A DNA stretch of 64,000 nt from an uncultured Christensenellaceae bacterium (GCA_905234985.1 CAJOJQ010000001.1:124001-188000), one strand, 5' to 3'. Shown: positions 8,454 to 18,439, numbered from the stretch's first letter. Numbers and translations: made by a program. Notes: a model not told the origin generated them from the sequence alone.

Positions 8454-10241
8454 ATGGCGCAGGAACTGAAAACCCGAAACGAAATGGACAAGCGCTATCA
8501 GTGGCGTTTGGAAGATATTTTCCCCACGGACGATGCCTACGAGCAAGCGTATGCCCGGGCGGAAAAGGCCATCGAAAGCATGGCGGCCTGGCAGGGAAGG
8601 GTGCAGGAAAACCCACGGCAGGCCATCCGGGACGCCGACGCCCTGGCCCTGCAACTGGATCATTTGGCGGCTTACGCCCTCATGCGCAGAGACGAGGACG
8701 GCTCCGACCCCGAACGCCAGGGCCGGGCCATGCGGTTTCAGACCTTAGGGGCCAAGGCGGGCAGCACCCTGTCCTTCCTGGACCCGGAGCTGCTGGCCCT
8801 GCCGGAAGAAACCCTGCGGGCCATGATGAACGACCCGGATTTTGCCGATTACAGCGAAAAGCTGCGTCTTTTGCTCCTGCAAAAGCCCCACACCCTGCCC
8901 GCCGAGCAGGAAAAGCTGCTGGCCCAGGCGGAGATCGTGATGGACGTGCCGGGCGACGTGTTTTCCATGTTCAGCGACGTGGATCTGCCCCTGCCCGAAG
9001 TGACGGACGAAAACGGGGAAAAGGTGCGCTTAACCCACGGCAATTACAGCACCCTGCTGTTCAGCCGGAACCGGGACGTGCGCAGGGAAGCCTTCGAGGG
9101 CATGATGGGCACGTTCAAGGCCTTTTCCTCCACCATGGCCGCCTGCTACGCCGGGGCCGTGAAGGCCGCCGTGTTCAAGGCCCGCGCCCGGCGCTATGAT
9201 TCCGCCCGGCAGGCCTCCCTGGCCCCCCTGGAAATCCCCGAGGGGGTGTACGATAACCTGCTGGCCGAGGTGGAAGCGGCCCTGCCCGCTTTGACGGACT
9301 ATCTGAATATCCGCAAAAAGCTGCTGAACGTGGACGAACTGCACATGTACGACCTGTACGTGCCCATGATCGCGGATTTTGATATGAAGATGACCTATGA
9401 AGAAGCCTGCGATCTGGTGTGCGAGGGCCTGGCGCCCTTGGGCGAGGAATACGTTCTCAGGCTGCGGGAGGGCTTTGACCGCGGCTGGGTGGACGTATAC
9501 GAAAACAAAGCCAAGCGCAGCGGCGCGTATTCCTGGGGCTGCTACGGCGTACATCCCTATGTGCTGCTGAATCATACCGACGATCTGGACGGCGCATTGA
9601 CCATCGCCCACGAAATGGGCCACAGCATGCACACCTGGTACAGCAACGAAAACCAGCCCTTCGCCAAGGCCGAATATTCCCTGTTTGTGGCGGAGGTGGC
9701 TTCCACCTGCAACGAAGTGCTGCTCATGCGCTATTTGATGAAAAAGTATCAGGACGATCCCAAGGCGTCCGCGTACCTGCGCAATCAGCTGCTGGAGGCG
9801 TTTCGCACCACCGTGTTCCGCCAGACCATGTTCGCCGCCTTTGAAAAGGAGGCCCACAGCCTGTACGAACGGGGCGAGGCTCTGACAGCCGACGCCCTGA
9901 ACAGCCTGTACTTGGGCCTGAATGAAAAGTATTACGGCGGCGGCGTACAGGTGGACGAAGTGATCGCCTGCGAATGGATGCGCATTCCCCATTTCTACCG
10001 CAATTTCTACGTGTACCAGTACGCTACCGGTTTTTCCGCCGCCGTGGCCATCGCCGACCGCATCCTGCGGGAAGGGGAAAGCGCCGTAAAGGACTACAAG
10101 AAATTCCTGTCCGCCGGCTGCTCTGTGCCGCCCATCGAAGCCCTGCGCTACGCGGGGGTGGATATGGAAAAGCCCGACGCCGTGCGCGGGGCCATGCGGG
10201 TGTTCGCCCAAACGGTGGAGGAAATGAAAAAACTGATCTGA
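8454..10241 (+). CDS. pepF: Oligoendopeptidase F
   Basis: A 595-residue M3-family zinc peptidase, the usual length of PepF. HEMGH at residues 386-390 supplies two zinc ligands and the catalytic Glu, and FVAEVASTCNE about 25 residues on carries the third ligand. The N-terminal helical region and the late FYVYQYATGFSAA motif are typical. It digests short peptides in the cytoplasm. GAGGGAG lies before the ATG, and it is the last gene of the run begun by the IrrE-like gene, ending at a bidirectional hairpin. Confidence 0.95.
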   Translation: MAQELKTRNEMDKRYQWRLEDIFPTDDAYEQAYARAEKAIESMAAWQGRVQENPRQAIRDADALALQLDHLAAYALMRRDEDGSDPERQGRAMRFQTLGAKAGSTLSFLDPELLALPEETLRAMMNDPDFADYSEKLRLLLLQKPHTLPAEQEKLLAQAEIVMDVPGDVFSMFSDVDLPLPEVTDENGEKVRLTHGNYSTLLFSRNRDVRREAFEGMMGTFKAFSSTMAACYAGAVKAAVFKARARRYDSARQASLAPLEIPEGVYDNLLAEVEAALPALTDYLNIRKKLLNVDELHMYDLYVPMIADFDMKMTYEEACDLVCEGLAPLGEEYVLRLREGFDRGWVDVYENKAKRSGAYSWGCYGVHPYVLLNHTDDLDGALTIAHEMGHSMHTWYSNENQPFAKAEYSLFVAEVASTCNEVLLMRYLMKKYQDDPKASAYLRNQLLEAFRTTVFRQTMFAAFEKEAHSLYERGEALTADALNSLYLGLNEKYYGGGVQVDEVIACEWMRIPHFYRNFYVYQYATGFSAAVAIADRILREGESAVKDYKKFLSAGCSVPPIEALRYAGVDMEKPDAVRGAMRVFAQTVEEMKKLI

Positions 10242-10259
10242 TGATTTGAGCATATAAAG

Positions 10260-10300
10260 AACAGGCTGGCGTCACATTGCTGACGGCCTGCCTGTTTTTG
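10260..10300. terminator. Terminator after pepF, convergent with zinc-ribbon gene
   Basis: AACAGGCTGGCGTCA can pair imperfectly with TGACGGCCTGCCTGTT, followed by a T-run in the + direction. It lies between two convergent genes. Confidence 0.7.
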
Positions 10301-10309
10301 TGGGCAGAA

Positions 10310-12187
10310 TCACTCGAAGGAGCAGCGGATGCCCATTTTGGTCACGCGGCTGTTTTCCAGGTAATAGCTCAGCGTCACCTTGCCGTTGTCCGAACGGTAA
10401 TAGATGTAGTCGATGCGGTCATTGAAAGCGTCCAGGTGCGCCATCATGGCGTATTTCTTGTTCTGTGAATCGAAATAGATGCTGCGGCTGCCGTCCTGGT
10501 TATGAAGCTGCTGCATATCGCGGAATTTTTCGGTGATTTCCGTTTCCGTCATGCCAATTTTGGTTTTTCGGGGACCGGTGACGGTGGCGCTGGAGGTTTC
10601 GATGGCGTACAGGATGTAGCCCCTCTCGGTCATATAGAAGCGCGCTTCGCCCCAGCTGTAGGTGAGCAGGATGGCGCTTCCGGGCACGGAATCGTCCTCC
10701 AGGCTGGTTTCCGAGCTGGGCGAGCCGTATTTCTTCACAAAGGCGTCCCGGCCGGTTTCCATGATGGTGAAATCGGAGAAATTGTCGCTTTCACTGAAAT
10801 ACAGCTTGAAGGGCAGCTTCACTTCATAGGTGCGCTCCATTACGTTGCTCGCCTTGCCGTATCCGTTCACGGCGATGGCCTTTACGGTGGACTTGCCTAA
10901 TGGCAGCAGGAAGGATTCACCCGTGTATATGGGGGAATTGGCGGTGGGCGTCTGGCTGTCCAGCGTGTAATAAATCGTCAGATCCTTGAGCTTGGCTAAG
11001 TGGGCTTCCTCCTGGGCGGTCCGCTCCCGCTTTCCTTCCAGCAGGGTCACATCTTCAGTGGGATTATATTTCAGCCAGATACGCTGCCGCCGTTCGTACA
11101 CGCCCGGGGCCAGGGAGGCGTAGGGCGCGGCGGGGCGGGGCAGGCTGATGTTGTACTGAATGCGCAGCTCGTCGCTTTGCAGATCGTTGGTCACGGCGAT
11201 GGCGCGGATGATATGGGGACCCTCGGCCAGATGGATCGGCCCAGTATATTGCTTGCCATCATCCGGGAAAACGCCCACATCATCGTCTAACATAAAAATG
11301 ATTTCATAGCCCTCTGCGGAGATCAGCTCCACGTCCTGCTCCGATTTGCTGGAACCCGCTTCCTTGGAGGCGGTGGGGGTGGAGGGCAGCAGCTCTTCCC
11401 GCTGGCGGCGGAAGGTAATGTCGCCGGTCTTTTCATAGGCCAGCTTCAAAAAATTGGCCAGCTCCATCAGGCGGTTCTGGTTTTCCAGCAGCTGCGCCAC
11501 ATGGCGGTAAACGGTGGGATCCTCCGGGGCAACGTCGGTGTACAGCTTGGTATAGATCCGTTCGGCGTCGCCGACCCGGCCCACCGTTTCATAGGCGTCG
11601 GCCAGCTGCAGCAGCCGCTCGTAGATGTCATTCCGCTCTGGCTCCATTTCGTAGGCCTTCTCCAGCACGGAAACGCATTTCTCCAGGTACCCCTGATCCA
11701 TCAGCTCCTGGCCGTAGATCCACAGGGCGGTGGCGCTGGCCTCCCGGCCCATGCGGGCCAGGATCAGCTGGCCCTGATCCGTCATTTTTAAAAACACGTA
11801 AGCGCCGCCTATGGCAAAGACCGTCAGCACGATCACCACGGTCCACAGCAGCGCCCAGTTAATCATGACCCGGCGCATGGGCCGCTTGCGGGTATGGTGC
11901 TGCCGGTCCATGGTCCGGGCCGCCTTGGCGCTTTTGGGCGCGGTGCGCTGCGGGGCGGCGGCGCGGCCCTCGCTGCGGGAGGGGCTGCGGCGCGCGGTGG
12001 GCGCGTCCCGCAAATCGGGTTCCGAGGGGGTCATGCTGCCCATTCGGCCCCCGGCGGATTTTTCCGGCCTGCCCTGACGGCGGGCCGCGGCGCCTTCGCC
12101 CCGGCGCGGACGGTTCACCTGCGCGCCGCACTGGCTGCATACCGCCGCGCCCTCCTCCAGGATATTGCCGCAATGCTCACAAACCAT
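10310..12187 (-). CDS. Zinc-ribbon, membrane, TPR and chitobiase-C-like protein
   Basis: The 625-residue product has a zinc ribbon with Cys 3, 6, 17 and 20, a basic low-complexity linker, one membrane helix (about 109-134), TPR-like helices (about 150-270), and then a beta region whose stretch IYYTLDSQTPTANSPIYTGE is the signature of chitobiase/beta-hexosaminidase C-terminal-like (Fn3-associated) domains. A C-terminal globular domain of about 150 residues follows (SYSWGEARFYMTERGYILYA). By topology the zinc ribbon is inside and the rest outside. Function unknown. It is the last gene of the unit starting near 18.4 kb, only 9 bases after the HEAT gene. Confidence 0.75.
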   Translation of the reverse strand: MVCEHCGNILEEGAAVCSQCGAQVNRPRRGEGAAARRQGRPEKSAGGRMGSMTPSEPDLRDAPTARRSPSRSEGRAAAPQRTAPKSAKAARTMDRQHHTRKRPMRRVMINWALLWTVVIVLTVFAIGGAYVFLKMTDQGQLILARMGREASATALWIYGQELMDQGYLEKCVSVLEKAYEMEPERNDIYERLLQLADAYETVGRVGDAERIYTKLYTDVAPEDPTVYRHVAQLLENQNRLMELANFLKLAYEKTGDITFRRQREELLPSTPTASKEAGSSKSEQDVELISAEGYEIIFMLDDDVGVFPDDGKQYTGPIHLAEGPHIIRAIAVTNDLQSDELRIQYNISLPRPAAPYASLAPGVYERRQRIWLKYNPTEDVTLLEGKRERTAQEEAHLAKLKDLTIYYTLDSQTPTANSPIYTGESFLLPLGKSTVKAIAVNGYGKASNVMERTYEVKLPFKLYFSESDNFSDFTIMETGRDAFVKKYGSPSSETSLEDDSVPGSAILLTYSWGEARFYMTERGYILYAIETSSATVTGPRKTKIGMTETEITEKFRDMQQLHNQDGSRSIYFDSQNKKYAMMAHLDAFNDRIDYIYYRSDNGKVTLSYYLENSRVTKMGIRCSFE

Positions 12188-12196
12188 AGGCGTTCC

Positions 12197-13027
12197 TCAC
12201 TGCATATTGCGCATGGCCTCGTAGGCCGGGTCTTCCGCGTCGAAATTCCTTTCCGGCGCGTCGCCGCCCAGGGCCTCGATGGCGCTGCGCAGCTCGATAT
12301 AATCCAAATACGGGGTTTCCTCGCTGGCGGCCAGGGCGATCAGGGCGGGCAAGGCCCGCTCGTCGCCTAATTTGCCTAAGCACCCGGCCAGCACGGCGGC
12401 CCGGTCCCGGCGGGTTTTCAGCAGGGAAAGGGCGGTTTCCAGCACCTGTTCGTCCCCCGGATAATCGGAAAGCACGGTGAGCATGGCCTCCTGCCCGTCG
12501 GGGGAACACAGGGCCAGGGCGGCGCGCATGGCGTCCACGGCCCTTTCGCCCATGGAGGATAAGCTGTCCAGGGCGTTGTCGGCCAATTCGTCCTCGCCCT
12601 CCTTGCGGATGGCCTGGAGGCCGATGTAGTATTCCAGGGGCGCGACAGAATCAATTTCCCGCAGCAGGGTCACGGCGGCCATGCGGATTTCCTGGGTGGC
12701 CTTTTCCTTTTTCAGCAGGTTCATGAGGGGTGCTTCCGCCGCGAGGCCCAGCTCGGCGATGCGGTTCAGCAGCATGTCCGGCACGGGAATGCGCTGCTTG
12801 AAATAATCCTCCATCCAATTGACCAGATGCAGGGCGTTGTCAAACTGGGCGAAGTATTCTCCCGGCTTGGCTCCGGACAGCCAGTTCACCGGCGTGTCCA
12901 GAAAGGCCGCGTACACGTCCGGCATGGCGGCTTCCATTTCGTCGTAATTGCGGTATTCCTTGGCGTGTTCCTTCATCCACGCGCCCACGTACCGCTCAAA
13001 TTCCTTGTCAAAATTGATGCACCGCAT
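12197..13027 (-). CDS. HEAT-repeat-like protein of unknown function
   Basis: A 276-residue, acidic, soluble protein. From about residue 95 onward it consists of paired helices with the HEAT-like pattern (ALPALIALAASEE, EAPLMNLLKKEKATQEIRMAAVTLLREI). The N-terminus (FERYVGAWMKEHAKEYRNYDEMEAAMPDVYAAFLDTPVNW) is a separate helical region. No catalytic motif is visible; such proteins usually scaffold others. It lies between the TPR gene (25 bases upstream) and the zinc-ribbon gene (9 bases downstream). Confidence 0.7.
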   Translation of the reverse strand: MRCINFDKEFERYVGAWMKEHAKEYRNYDEMEAAMPDVYAAFLDTPVNWLSGAKPGEYFAQFDNALHLVNWMEDYFKQRIPVPDMLLNRIAELGLAAEAPLMNLLKKEKATQEIRMAAVTLLREIDSVAPLEYYIGLQAIRKEGEDELADNALDSLSSMGERAVDAMRAALALCSPDGQEAMLTVLSDYPGDEQVLETALSLLKTRRDRAAVLAGCLGKLGDERALPALIALAASEETPYLDYIELRSAIEALGGDAPERNFDAEDPAYEAMRNMQ

Positions 13028-13052
13028 GATCGTATCTCCTTCTTAAACCATT

Positions 13053-14360
13053 TCACGCCCGGGCAAAGCGTCGTAAAAACCGCAGCAGCCGTTTTTTACC
13101 GGGCGAGCGCTCAAACAGCTCCCGGGCGTCCTTGGGGCGGTTGGCGGCCAGCAATGCGCATATGCCCAGCATGGCGGGATAAAAGCGGCCGCGCCGGTCG
13201 TCGCAGACCCACTGCTCCGCCGGGGTCATGGCGCGCCACAGGGGCGGCACCAGCAAATAAATTTCCTTGGGGGTGAGCAGGCCGTCCATGCCGATCACCA
13301 GTTCATGCAAGATCCTGTTCAGGGGGCTTTCCTTCCGGGGCGGGATGCTGGCATAAATCAGGCTGCCCAGCACGGAAAGCATCATATACCGATCCTCGGT
13401 CAGGGCGGCTTCCTCGGGGTAGGCGCGGAAACGCCGGGCGGAAATGTCGTCCGGGTCGATTTCCAGCAGCAGGTCCAGGGTGCGGCCCGCTTCGCAGGAT
13501 TGGCCCAAGCGGTATTGGCACAGGTATTTGAGGCGCAGGTAATCGGCACTGAAGGGCATTTTTTCCAGCCACCCGTTCACCGCGTCCAGCGCTTCCCGGA
13601 GGCTGCCGATGCTCCAGGCCGTTTCGCAGAACAGCTCCGCGTCGGTGATGGTTTCGCAGAGACAACCGGCGTCCGAAAGGGCCTGGCGGGCTTTCTTTTC
13701 CTGCCCGGCCAAATGACAGGCCCGGGCCAAAAGGAGGAAAGCGCGGAAAGGGGCGCTGACGCGCCGGGCGGCATAGGCGAGCAGGACGGTCCCCCGCCGG
13801 GGCGGCAGGAGCGCCCCTAACTGGAGAGCGATTTCCGGGGTATGCGCTTTCTTCCAGGCGCGTTTGGCAAGGGCCAGGGCTTTTTCGTTCTGCCCCGCCG
13901 CCAGGGCGTAACCGGCCCGACGGCACAGGGCTTCGCCCCGGCTGCAACGGGGCCGCCAGGGAGTCTGCCGCCAGGGATAGGTTTCCAGCACATCCTGGGC
14001 CTGCTCGGCGCAGGGGCCGTTTGGATCCACGCGCAGGCTCAGGTCGATGGCCCGTTCGCCCAATTCCTCCTCGCCCCGGTTCAGGGCGGCGCAGCCCGTC
14101 AGGAAGCATACCGGGCCGGTGAGGCCCTCCCGGGCGCAGGCGCGCATGAGGTACCGTTCCGCGGCGGTATAGCAGTGCATGCGGGCGTAAATCTGGGAAA
14201 GCTCCAGGGCCAGGCCGCCTTCGCCGCTTTTTTCCAGGGCCTTGCGCATGAGCCGCGCCGCGTCCTGCAATTGGGCGGGCTTATCGTGCCGCCGGGCCTT
14301 GACCGCCCAGTAGGACGCGGGGCGCTCAAAGGGCACCACGTTGGTTCGCGTGCGGGTCAT
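13053..14360 (-). CDS. TPR-like helical repeat protein
   Basis: A 435-residue protein made of TPR-like helix pairs (MRKALEKSGEGGLALELSQIYARM, YLRLKYLCQYRLGQSCEAG). It has many Cys and Arg residues, no signal peptide and no recognised enzyme domain. Its ATG overlaps the hslO stop in ATGA, so it is translationally coupled to Hsp33. It may be an adaptor or a chaperone-associated protein, but that is inferred from position only. Confidence 0.65.
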   Translation of the reverse strand: MTRTRTNVVPFERPASYWAVKARRHDKPAQLQDAARLMRKALEKSGEGGLALELSQIYARMHCYTAAERYLMRACAREGLTGPVCFLTGCAALNRGEEELGERAIDLSLRVDPNGPCAEQAQDVLETYPWRQTPWRPRCSRGEALCRRAGYALAAGQNEKALALAKRAWKKAHTPEIALQLGALLPPRRGTVLLAYAARRVSAPFRAFLLLARACHLAGQEKKARQALSDAGCLCETITDAELFCETAWSIGSLREALDAVNGWLEKMPFSADYLRLKYLCQYRLGQSCEAGRTLDLLLEIDPDDISARRFRAYPEEAALTEDRYMMLSVLGSLIYASIPPRKESPLNRILHELVIGMDGLLTPKEIYLLVPPLWRAMTPAEQWVCDDRRGRFYPAMLGICALLAANRPKDARELFERSPGKKRLLRFLRRFARA

Positions 14361-15259
14361 CGGCTCGCCCTTTCCAATAAGGCCAGCAGGTCGTCCCTGC
14401 TGAACTGGTGCGCCGTGCGGCAGAAATGGCAGGTCAATTCGGCCTTGCCGTCCTCGTCGATCAACTGCTTTAATTCATCTCGGCCCATGGCAATCAGCGC
14501 CTTTTCCATCTTCTCCCGGCTGCAGTCGCACTGATAGGAGACGGGTTCCTGGCTCAAAATTTTCATATCCAGCCCGTCAAACCAGGCCTTGGCTAAGTCC
14601 TCCAGGGGTACGTCCGCCACTTCCCGGCTGATGGCCGTGAAGAACACGGAGCGCAACTCCAATTGCTGCAGCAATTCCTCAGAGCAGCCCGGCATGGCCT
14701 GCACCAGCACGCCCCCGGCGGACAGGCAATACCTGTCATGCACCAAGCATCCCAAGGCCACCAGGGAGGGCTGCTGCTCGGAAACGGTGAAGTACTGGGC
14801 GAAATCCTCGCCCAATTCGCCGGAAACCAGGGGACTTTGACCGATATACGGTTCTTTCAGGCCCAAATCCTTGATGACGGTCAGCCGTCCGTGATGGCCC
14901 ACCAGGCCGCCCACGTCCAAATGGCCGTCCTTTTTCAGAGGCAGATCGACTTCCGGGTGATGGGCGGAAACCTTCACCCTGCCTCCGTGGGCCACGGCGG
15001 TGATTTTGCCGATGGGGCCGTCTCCCGCCACGGTGACGGTGACGGAGGCCTCGTCGTCCTTCATCATCACGCCGAGCATGGCGGTGGCCGTCATGGTGCG
15101 GCTCAGCGCCGCCAAAGCCGTGGAGGAAGGGGCGTGGATTTCCGCCGCCTTCCGGGCCATGGCGGTGGTACGGCACAAAAGCACCTTGGCCTGACCGTCC
15201 ATGAGGGTCATGTGCAGCATTTCGTCGGGGAGATTTAAAACATTGAAATTCTCGTTCAT
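14357..15259 (-). CDS. hslO: Redox-regulated chaperone Hsp33
   Basis: A 300-residue Hsp33. The C-terminal zinc switch is present: CDC, 30 residues, then CHFC; under oxidation these cysteines form disulfides and turn on holdase activity. The N-terminal domain has the family text GDGPIGKITAVAHGGRVKVSAHHPEVDLP. It acts in the cytoplasm on proteins unfolding under oxidative stress. It is followed with overlap by the TPR gene and preceded by the nucleoside phosphorylase gene (36-base gap). Confidence 0.95.
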   Translation of the reverse strand: MNENFNVLNLPDEMLHMTLMDGQAKVLLCRTTAMARKAAEIHAPSSTALAALSRTMTATAMLGVMMKDDEASVTVTVAGDGPIGKITAVAHGGRVKVSAHHPEVDLPLKKDGHLDVGGLVGHHGRLTVIKDLGLKEPYIGQSPLVSGELGEDFAQYFTVSEQQPSLVALGCLVHDRYCLSAGGVLVQAMPGCSEELLQQLELRSVFFTAISREVADVPLEDLAKAWFDGLDMKILSQEPVSYQCDCSREKMEKALIAMGRDELKQLIDEDGKAELTCHFCRTAHQFSRDDLLALLERASR

Positions 15260-15295
15260 GTTAACTCCTGCTTTAAAATTTCGGGAAACCTTGAT

Positions 15296-16090
15296 TTATT
15301 GTTTGGCAAGCGCAAGAATCATATCCGGAAGCACAACTGTTCTTCCGTATTCAAATCGCCGCTGCTGTTCTTCGGAGCGCCCGACCAAAGGCACGCCGAC
15401 GGCGGAATTATCGGATACGACCAGCAGCGCGACGCCGGGCAATTCAAAAAGTGACCTCATCAGGTAGAAAGAACTCGTTTCCATTTCAATCAAGTCTGTA
15501 TCAAACGCCCTAATTTCATCCAAGTGGGAATACTCTAAAGCGATCGAAGGCGTACAGAAGACGCTGGCCTTGCGAATCGTGTATCCCATCTGTCTGCCGA
15601 CGCCAATTGCTTCATCCACGTCTTTCATATCGGGCATAACTTTTGAAAACAGCATGCTTTCCCGAATGGATTCCTTCATGAGATACGAATCCGCGCTGCT
15701 TCCCGATATGGAAAAGGACGGCGTACAAACATCTCCCACACAGAAACCCTCCTTGAGCGCACCAACCGCGCCAATGAAAATCATTCTTTTAAAGGAAAGC
15801 TCCGCGCATAATGATAAGTGATCAATGAGGTTCCCGGCGGACGATCCGATTTTGATCCACGCGATCCTCAAATTGTCCTTTTCGACCAGATAGCCCGCAA
15901 TATATGAACCCTCTCTCAGCGTTGTCACGTTGCAGCCGTTTTCCATGCGCAGCTTGTACGGGGTAAAGCTCGGGGCGACAACCAGCGCATCGTAAGTGAT
16001 TTCATCGCTCAAGCCGAAAGCCTGCGCGGCCATGTGTTCTGAGTTGTATTGATGAAAAGCGTCCACGATGCGTTTCAAGGCTTCTTTCAT
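15296..16090 (-). CDS. Nucleoside phosphorylase (PNP/UDP family)
   Basis: A 264-residue protein of the hexameric PNP/uridine phosphorylase family. Visible signatures are IGAVGALKEGFCVGDVC around the phosphate/ribose site, LIEMETSSFY (the conserved E-M-E that binds ribose), and VVSDNSA, matching the base-contacting SD motif. It would split nucleosides into base and ribose-1-phosphate. Base specificity is not clear. It lies within the minus-strand unit between a membrane protein gene and hslO. Confidence 0.82.
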   Translation of the reverse strand: MKEALKRIVDAFHQYNSEHMAAQAFGLSDEITYDALVVAPSFTPYKLRMENGCNVTTLREGSYIAGYLVEKDNLRIAWIKIGSSAGNLIDHLSLCAELSFKRMIFIGAVGALKEGFCVGDVCTPSFSISGSSADSYLMKESIRESMLFSKVMPDMKDVDEAIGVGRQMGYTIRKASVFCTPSIALEYSHLDEIRAFDTDLIEMETSSFYLMRSLFELPGVALLVVSDNSAVGVPLVGRSEEQQRRFEYGRTVVLPDMILALAKQ

Positions 16091-16134
16091 TGCGTCACCT
16101 CAGCAAAATGTACGTTGGGGTTTCCCCGCACGGA

Positions 16135-16752
16135 TCACCGGGCGGTTTCCAGGGTGAATTCCTTGCCGATCAGGGGTTCCAGCTCCGCTTCTTGATTTTC
16201 ATCCAGGATGGCTGGAACCAGCTTTTGGGCCAGCTCCGTCTGGATGGGCGTTTTGTCCATGAGCTTCGCCAGGGAGATTTCTCCGTCCTTTCGCCGGATA
16301 TAATACCGGGCGTCCAGCGGCACCAGGAAGGTATTTTTCGCCCAGCCTTTGTCCTTGCGCACGATTTCCGCCGCGTAGAACGCCAGGGGCCGCGGCACGT
16401 ATACGCTCAGCCCGATGACCCACAGAATGCCCGCCACCATGGGCAGCACCGTGGGGGCCGAGGCCACCTCCCTGCGGATGTCCCTGTTGGGCCGGGCCTT
16501 GAACAGGCTGAAAAAGGACAGCACCAGCGTCATCAGCAGCGTGACGGGGACGGTGAGCAGGATGGCCTTGAGCTTTTCCTTCCAGGCGCAGGAGGAGCAG
16601 ACGGAAACGCGGGCCACGCCCAGCAGCTTTTCTTTCACGACCTTTTTTTGCTTGCCGCCCCCCGGAGGATTCTCGTAAACGGTATTCTTTTCCACGTGGG
16701 CAAAACGGTATTCCTCGCCCGCGGCGCTGCCGCATCGGATGCACGCGCACAT
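16135..16752 (-). CDS. Two-helix membrane protein with Cys pairs
   Basis: A 205-residue product from the ATG at 16752 (GAGAGGA is placed well upstream; the frame is open further upstream but would overlap the UPF0210 gene). It has CACIRC at the N-terminus and CSSC near residue 70, likely one zinc site, then two membrane helices (about 80-100 and 120-142) and a soluble C-terminal part. I do not recognise a family. Position between UPF0210 and the nucleoside phosphorylase suggests only co-transcription. Confidence 0.6.
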   Translation of the reverse strand: MCACIRCGSAAGEEYRFAHVEKNTVYENPPGGGKQKKVVKEKLLGVARVSVCSSCAWKEKLKAILLTVPVTLLMTLVLSFFSLFKARPNRDIRREVASAPTVLPMVAGILWVIGLSVYVPRPLAFYAAEIVRKDKGWAKNTFLVPLDARYYIRRKDGEISLAKLMDKTPIQTELAQKLVPAILDENQEAELEPLIGKEFTLETAR

Positions 16753-16765
16753 GGGTTTCGTCCTC

Positions 16766-18118
16766 TCAGTTCCGCAGGCTGTGGAGCGGAGCGGGGATGC
16801 GTCCGCCCCGGGCGATGAAGGCATCGCTGCCGAAAGGATGCACCGGGATCACGGGAGCGCGGCCCAGCAGGCCGCCGAATTCCACGGAATCGCCCACGGT
16901 CTTGCCCGGGGCGGGGATGACGCGCACGGCGGTGGTTTTATTATTGATCATGCCGATGGCCGCCTCGTCGGCAATGATGGCGCTGATGGTGGCGGCGGAG
17001 GTATCGCCGGGCACGGCGATCATATCCAGGCCCACACTGCACACGCAGGTCATGGCTTCCAGTTTGTCCAGGGCCAGCGCGCCGCAGGCGGCGGCTTCGA
17101 TCATGCCGATGTCCTCGCTGACGGGAATGAACGCGCCGCTAAGGCCCCCCACGTGGGAGGAAGCCATGACGCCGCCCTTTTTCACCGCGTCATTGAGCAG
17201 TGCCAACGCCGCCGTGGAGCCGTGGGTGCCGCACTTTTCCAGGCCCATTTCTTCCAGGATGTGCGCCACGCTGTCGCCCACCGCCGGGGTGGGGGCCAGG
17301 GACAAATCCACGATGCCGAAGGGCACGCCCAAGCGCTGGCTGGCCTCCATCGCCACCAGCTGGCCCACGCGGGTGATGCGGAAGGCGGTTTTCTTGATGG
17401 TTTCGGCCACCACGTCAAAGGGTTCTCCCCGCACGTTTTCCAGGGCGCGCTTTACCACGCCGGGGCCGCTGACGCCAACGGAAACGGCGCAGTCGCCCTC
17501 TCCTGGGCCGTGAAACGCGCCCGCCATGAAGGGATTATCCTCCACCGCGTTAGCGAAAATCACCAGCTTGGCGCAGCCTAAACCGTCCTGCGCCTTGGTG
17601 CGCTCCGCCAGGGCTTTGATGGCTTCGCCGCACAGGCGCACGGCGTCCATATCAATGCCCGCCCGGGTAGAAGCCACGTTGATGGAGGAACACATGAGAT
17701 CGGTTTCAGAAAGCGCCTGGGGAATGGACAGGATCAGCCGCCGATCCGCCTCCGTCATGCCCTTCTGCACCAGGGCGGAATAGCCGCCGATGAAATCAAC
17801 GCCCGTTTCCTTGGCGGCCTTGTCCAATGCCAGGGCCACGGGCAGCGGATCGTCCACCGCGCCGGTGATCAGGGAAACAGGGGTGACGGAAATGCGCTTG
17901 TTCACGATGGGCACGCCGAATTCCCGCTCGATTTCCCGGCCCACCTTCACCAAATTTTCCGCCTGGCGGGCGATGCGGCTGTAGACCCGACTGGCTAAGC
18001 GCCGGGTGTCGTCGCACACGCAGTTGAACAGGGAAATGCCCATGGTAATGGTGCGCACGTCGAGCTTTTCCTGGTCGATCATGCGCAGGGTTTCATAAAT
18101 CTGACTGCTCTGGATCAT
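16766..18118 (-). CDS. PFL family protein, UPF0210
   Basis: A 450-residue UPF0210 protein. The N-terminus [23 protein letters not shown] and the [13 protein letters not shown] stretch are hallmarks. I chose the ATG at 18118 because GGGGGAA lies 6 bases before it; an in-frame TTG at 18136 overlaps the stop of the upstream gene and has no ribosome site, and the ATG gives the family's usual length. The family is conserved beside small ACT proteins, as here, but the reaction is not established. Confidence 0.9.
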   Translation of the reverse strand: MIQSSQIYETLRMIDQEKLDVRTITMGISLFNCVCDDTRRLASRVYSRIARQAENLVKVGREIEREFGVPIVNKRISVTPVSLITGAVDDPLPVALALDKAAKETGVDFIGGYSALVQKGMTEADRRLILSIPQALSETDLMCSSINVASTRAGIDMDAVRLCGEAIKALAERTKAQDGLGCAKLVIFANAVEDNPFMAGAFHGPGEGDCAVSVGVSGPGVVKRALENVRGEPFDVVAETIKKTAFRITRVGQLVAMEASQRLGVPFGIVDLSLAPTPAVGDSVAHILEEMGLEKCGTHGSTAALALLNDAVKKGGVMASSHVGGLSGAFIPVSEDIGMIEAAACGALALDKLEAMTCVCSVGLDMIAVPGDTSAATISAIIADEAAIGMINNKTTAVRVIPAPGKTVGDSVEFGGLLGRAPVIPVHPFGSDAFIARGGRIPAPLHSLRN

Positions 18119-18132
18119 ACGGCTTTCCCCCG

Positions 18133-18414
18133 TCAAATCTGATGCATGGCTTCAAAGATTTCGCTTTTCTGAATGCGGATCTGCAGGCCCAATTTTTGCC
18201 CCAAGGCGTTCAGCTCGCCCTGCAGTTCGTCGAAGGGGCAGGTGGGTTCGGAAATGTCCACCATCATGACCATATTGAAATAACCGTCCAAAATCGTTTG
18301 GGAAATATCCAGGATGTTGATGCCCCGATCAAACAGGATCGCGCTCACCTGGGCGATGATGCCCTTGCGGTCAAAGCCCAGCACCGTCACTACCGCCTTG
18401 GAAACTGCCGCCAT
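18133..18414 (-). CDS. ACT-domain protein, UPF0237
   Basis: A 93-residue stand-alone ACT domain ([33 protein letters not shown]), the fold that binds amino acids and regulates enzymes. It is the usual partner of UPF0210, whose gene starts 14 bases after its stop. It is the first gene of the long minus-strand unit; GGAGG lies 8 bases before the ATG, and a TTGCGG/TATAAT promoter plus a 14-bp palindrome lie in front. Confidence 0.9.
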   Translation of the reverse strand: MAAVSKAVVTVLGFDRKGIIAQVSAILFDRGINILDISQTILDGYFNMVMMVDISEPTCPFDELQGELNALGQKLGLQIRIQKSEIFEAMHQI

Positions 18415-18439
18415 TTTTCTGCGCCTCCAATTATCCGCG

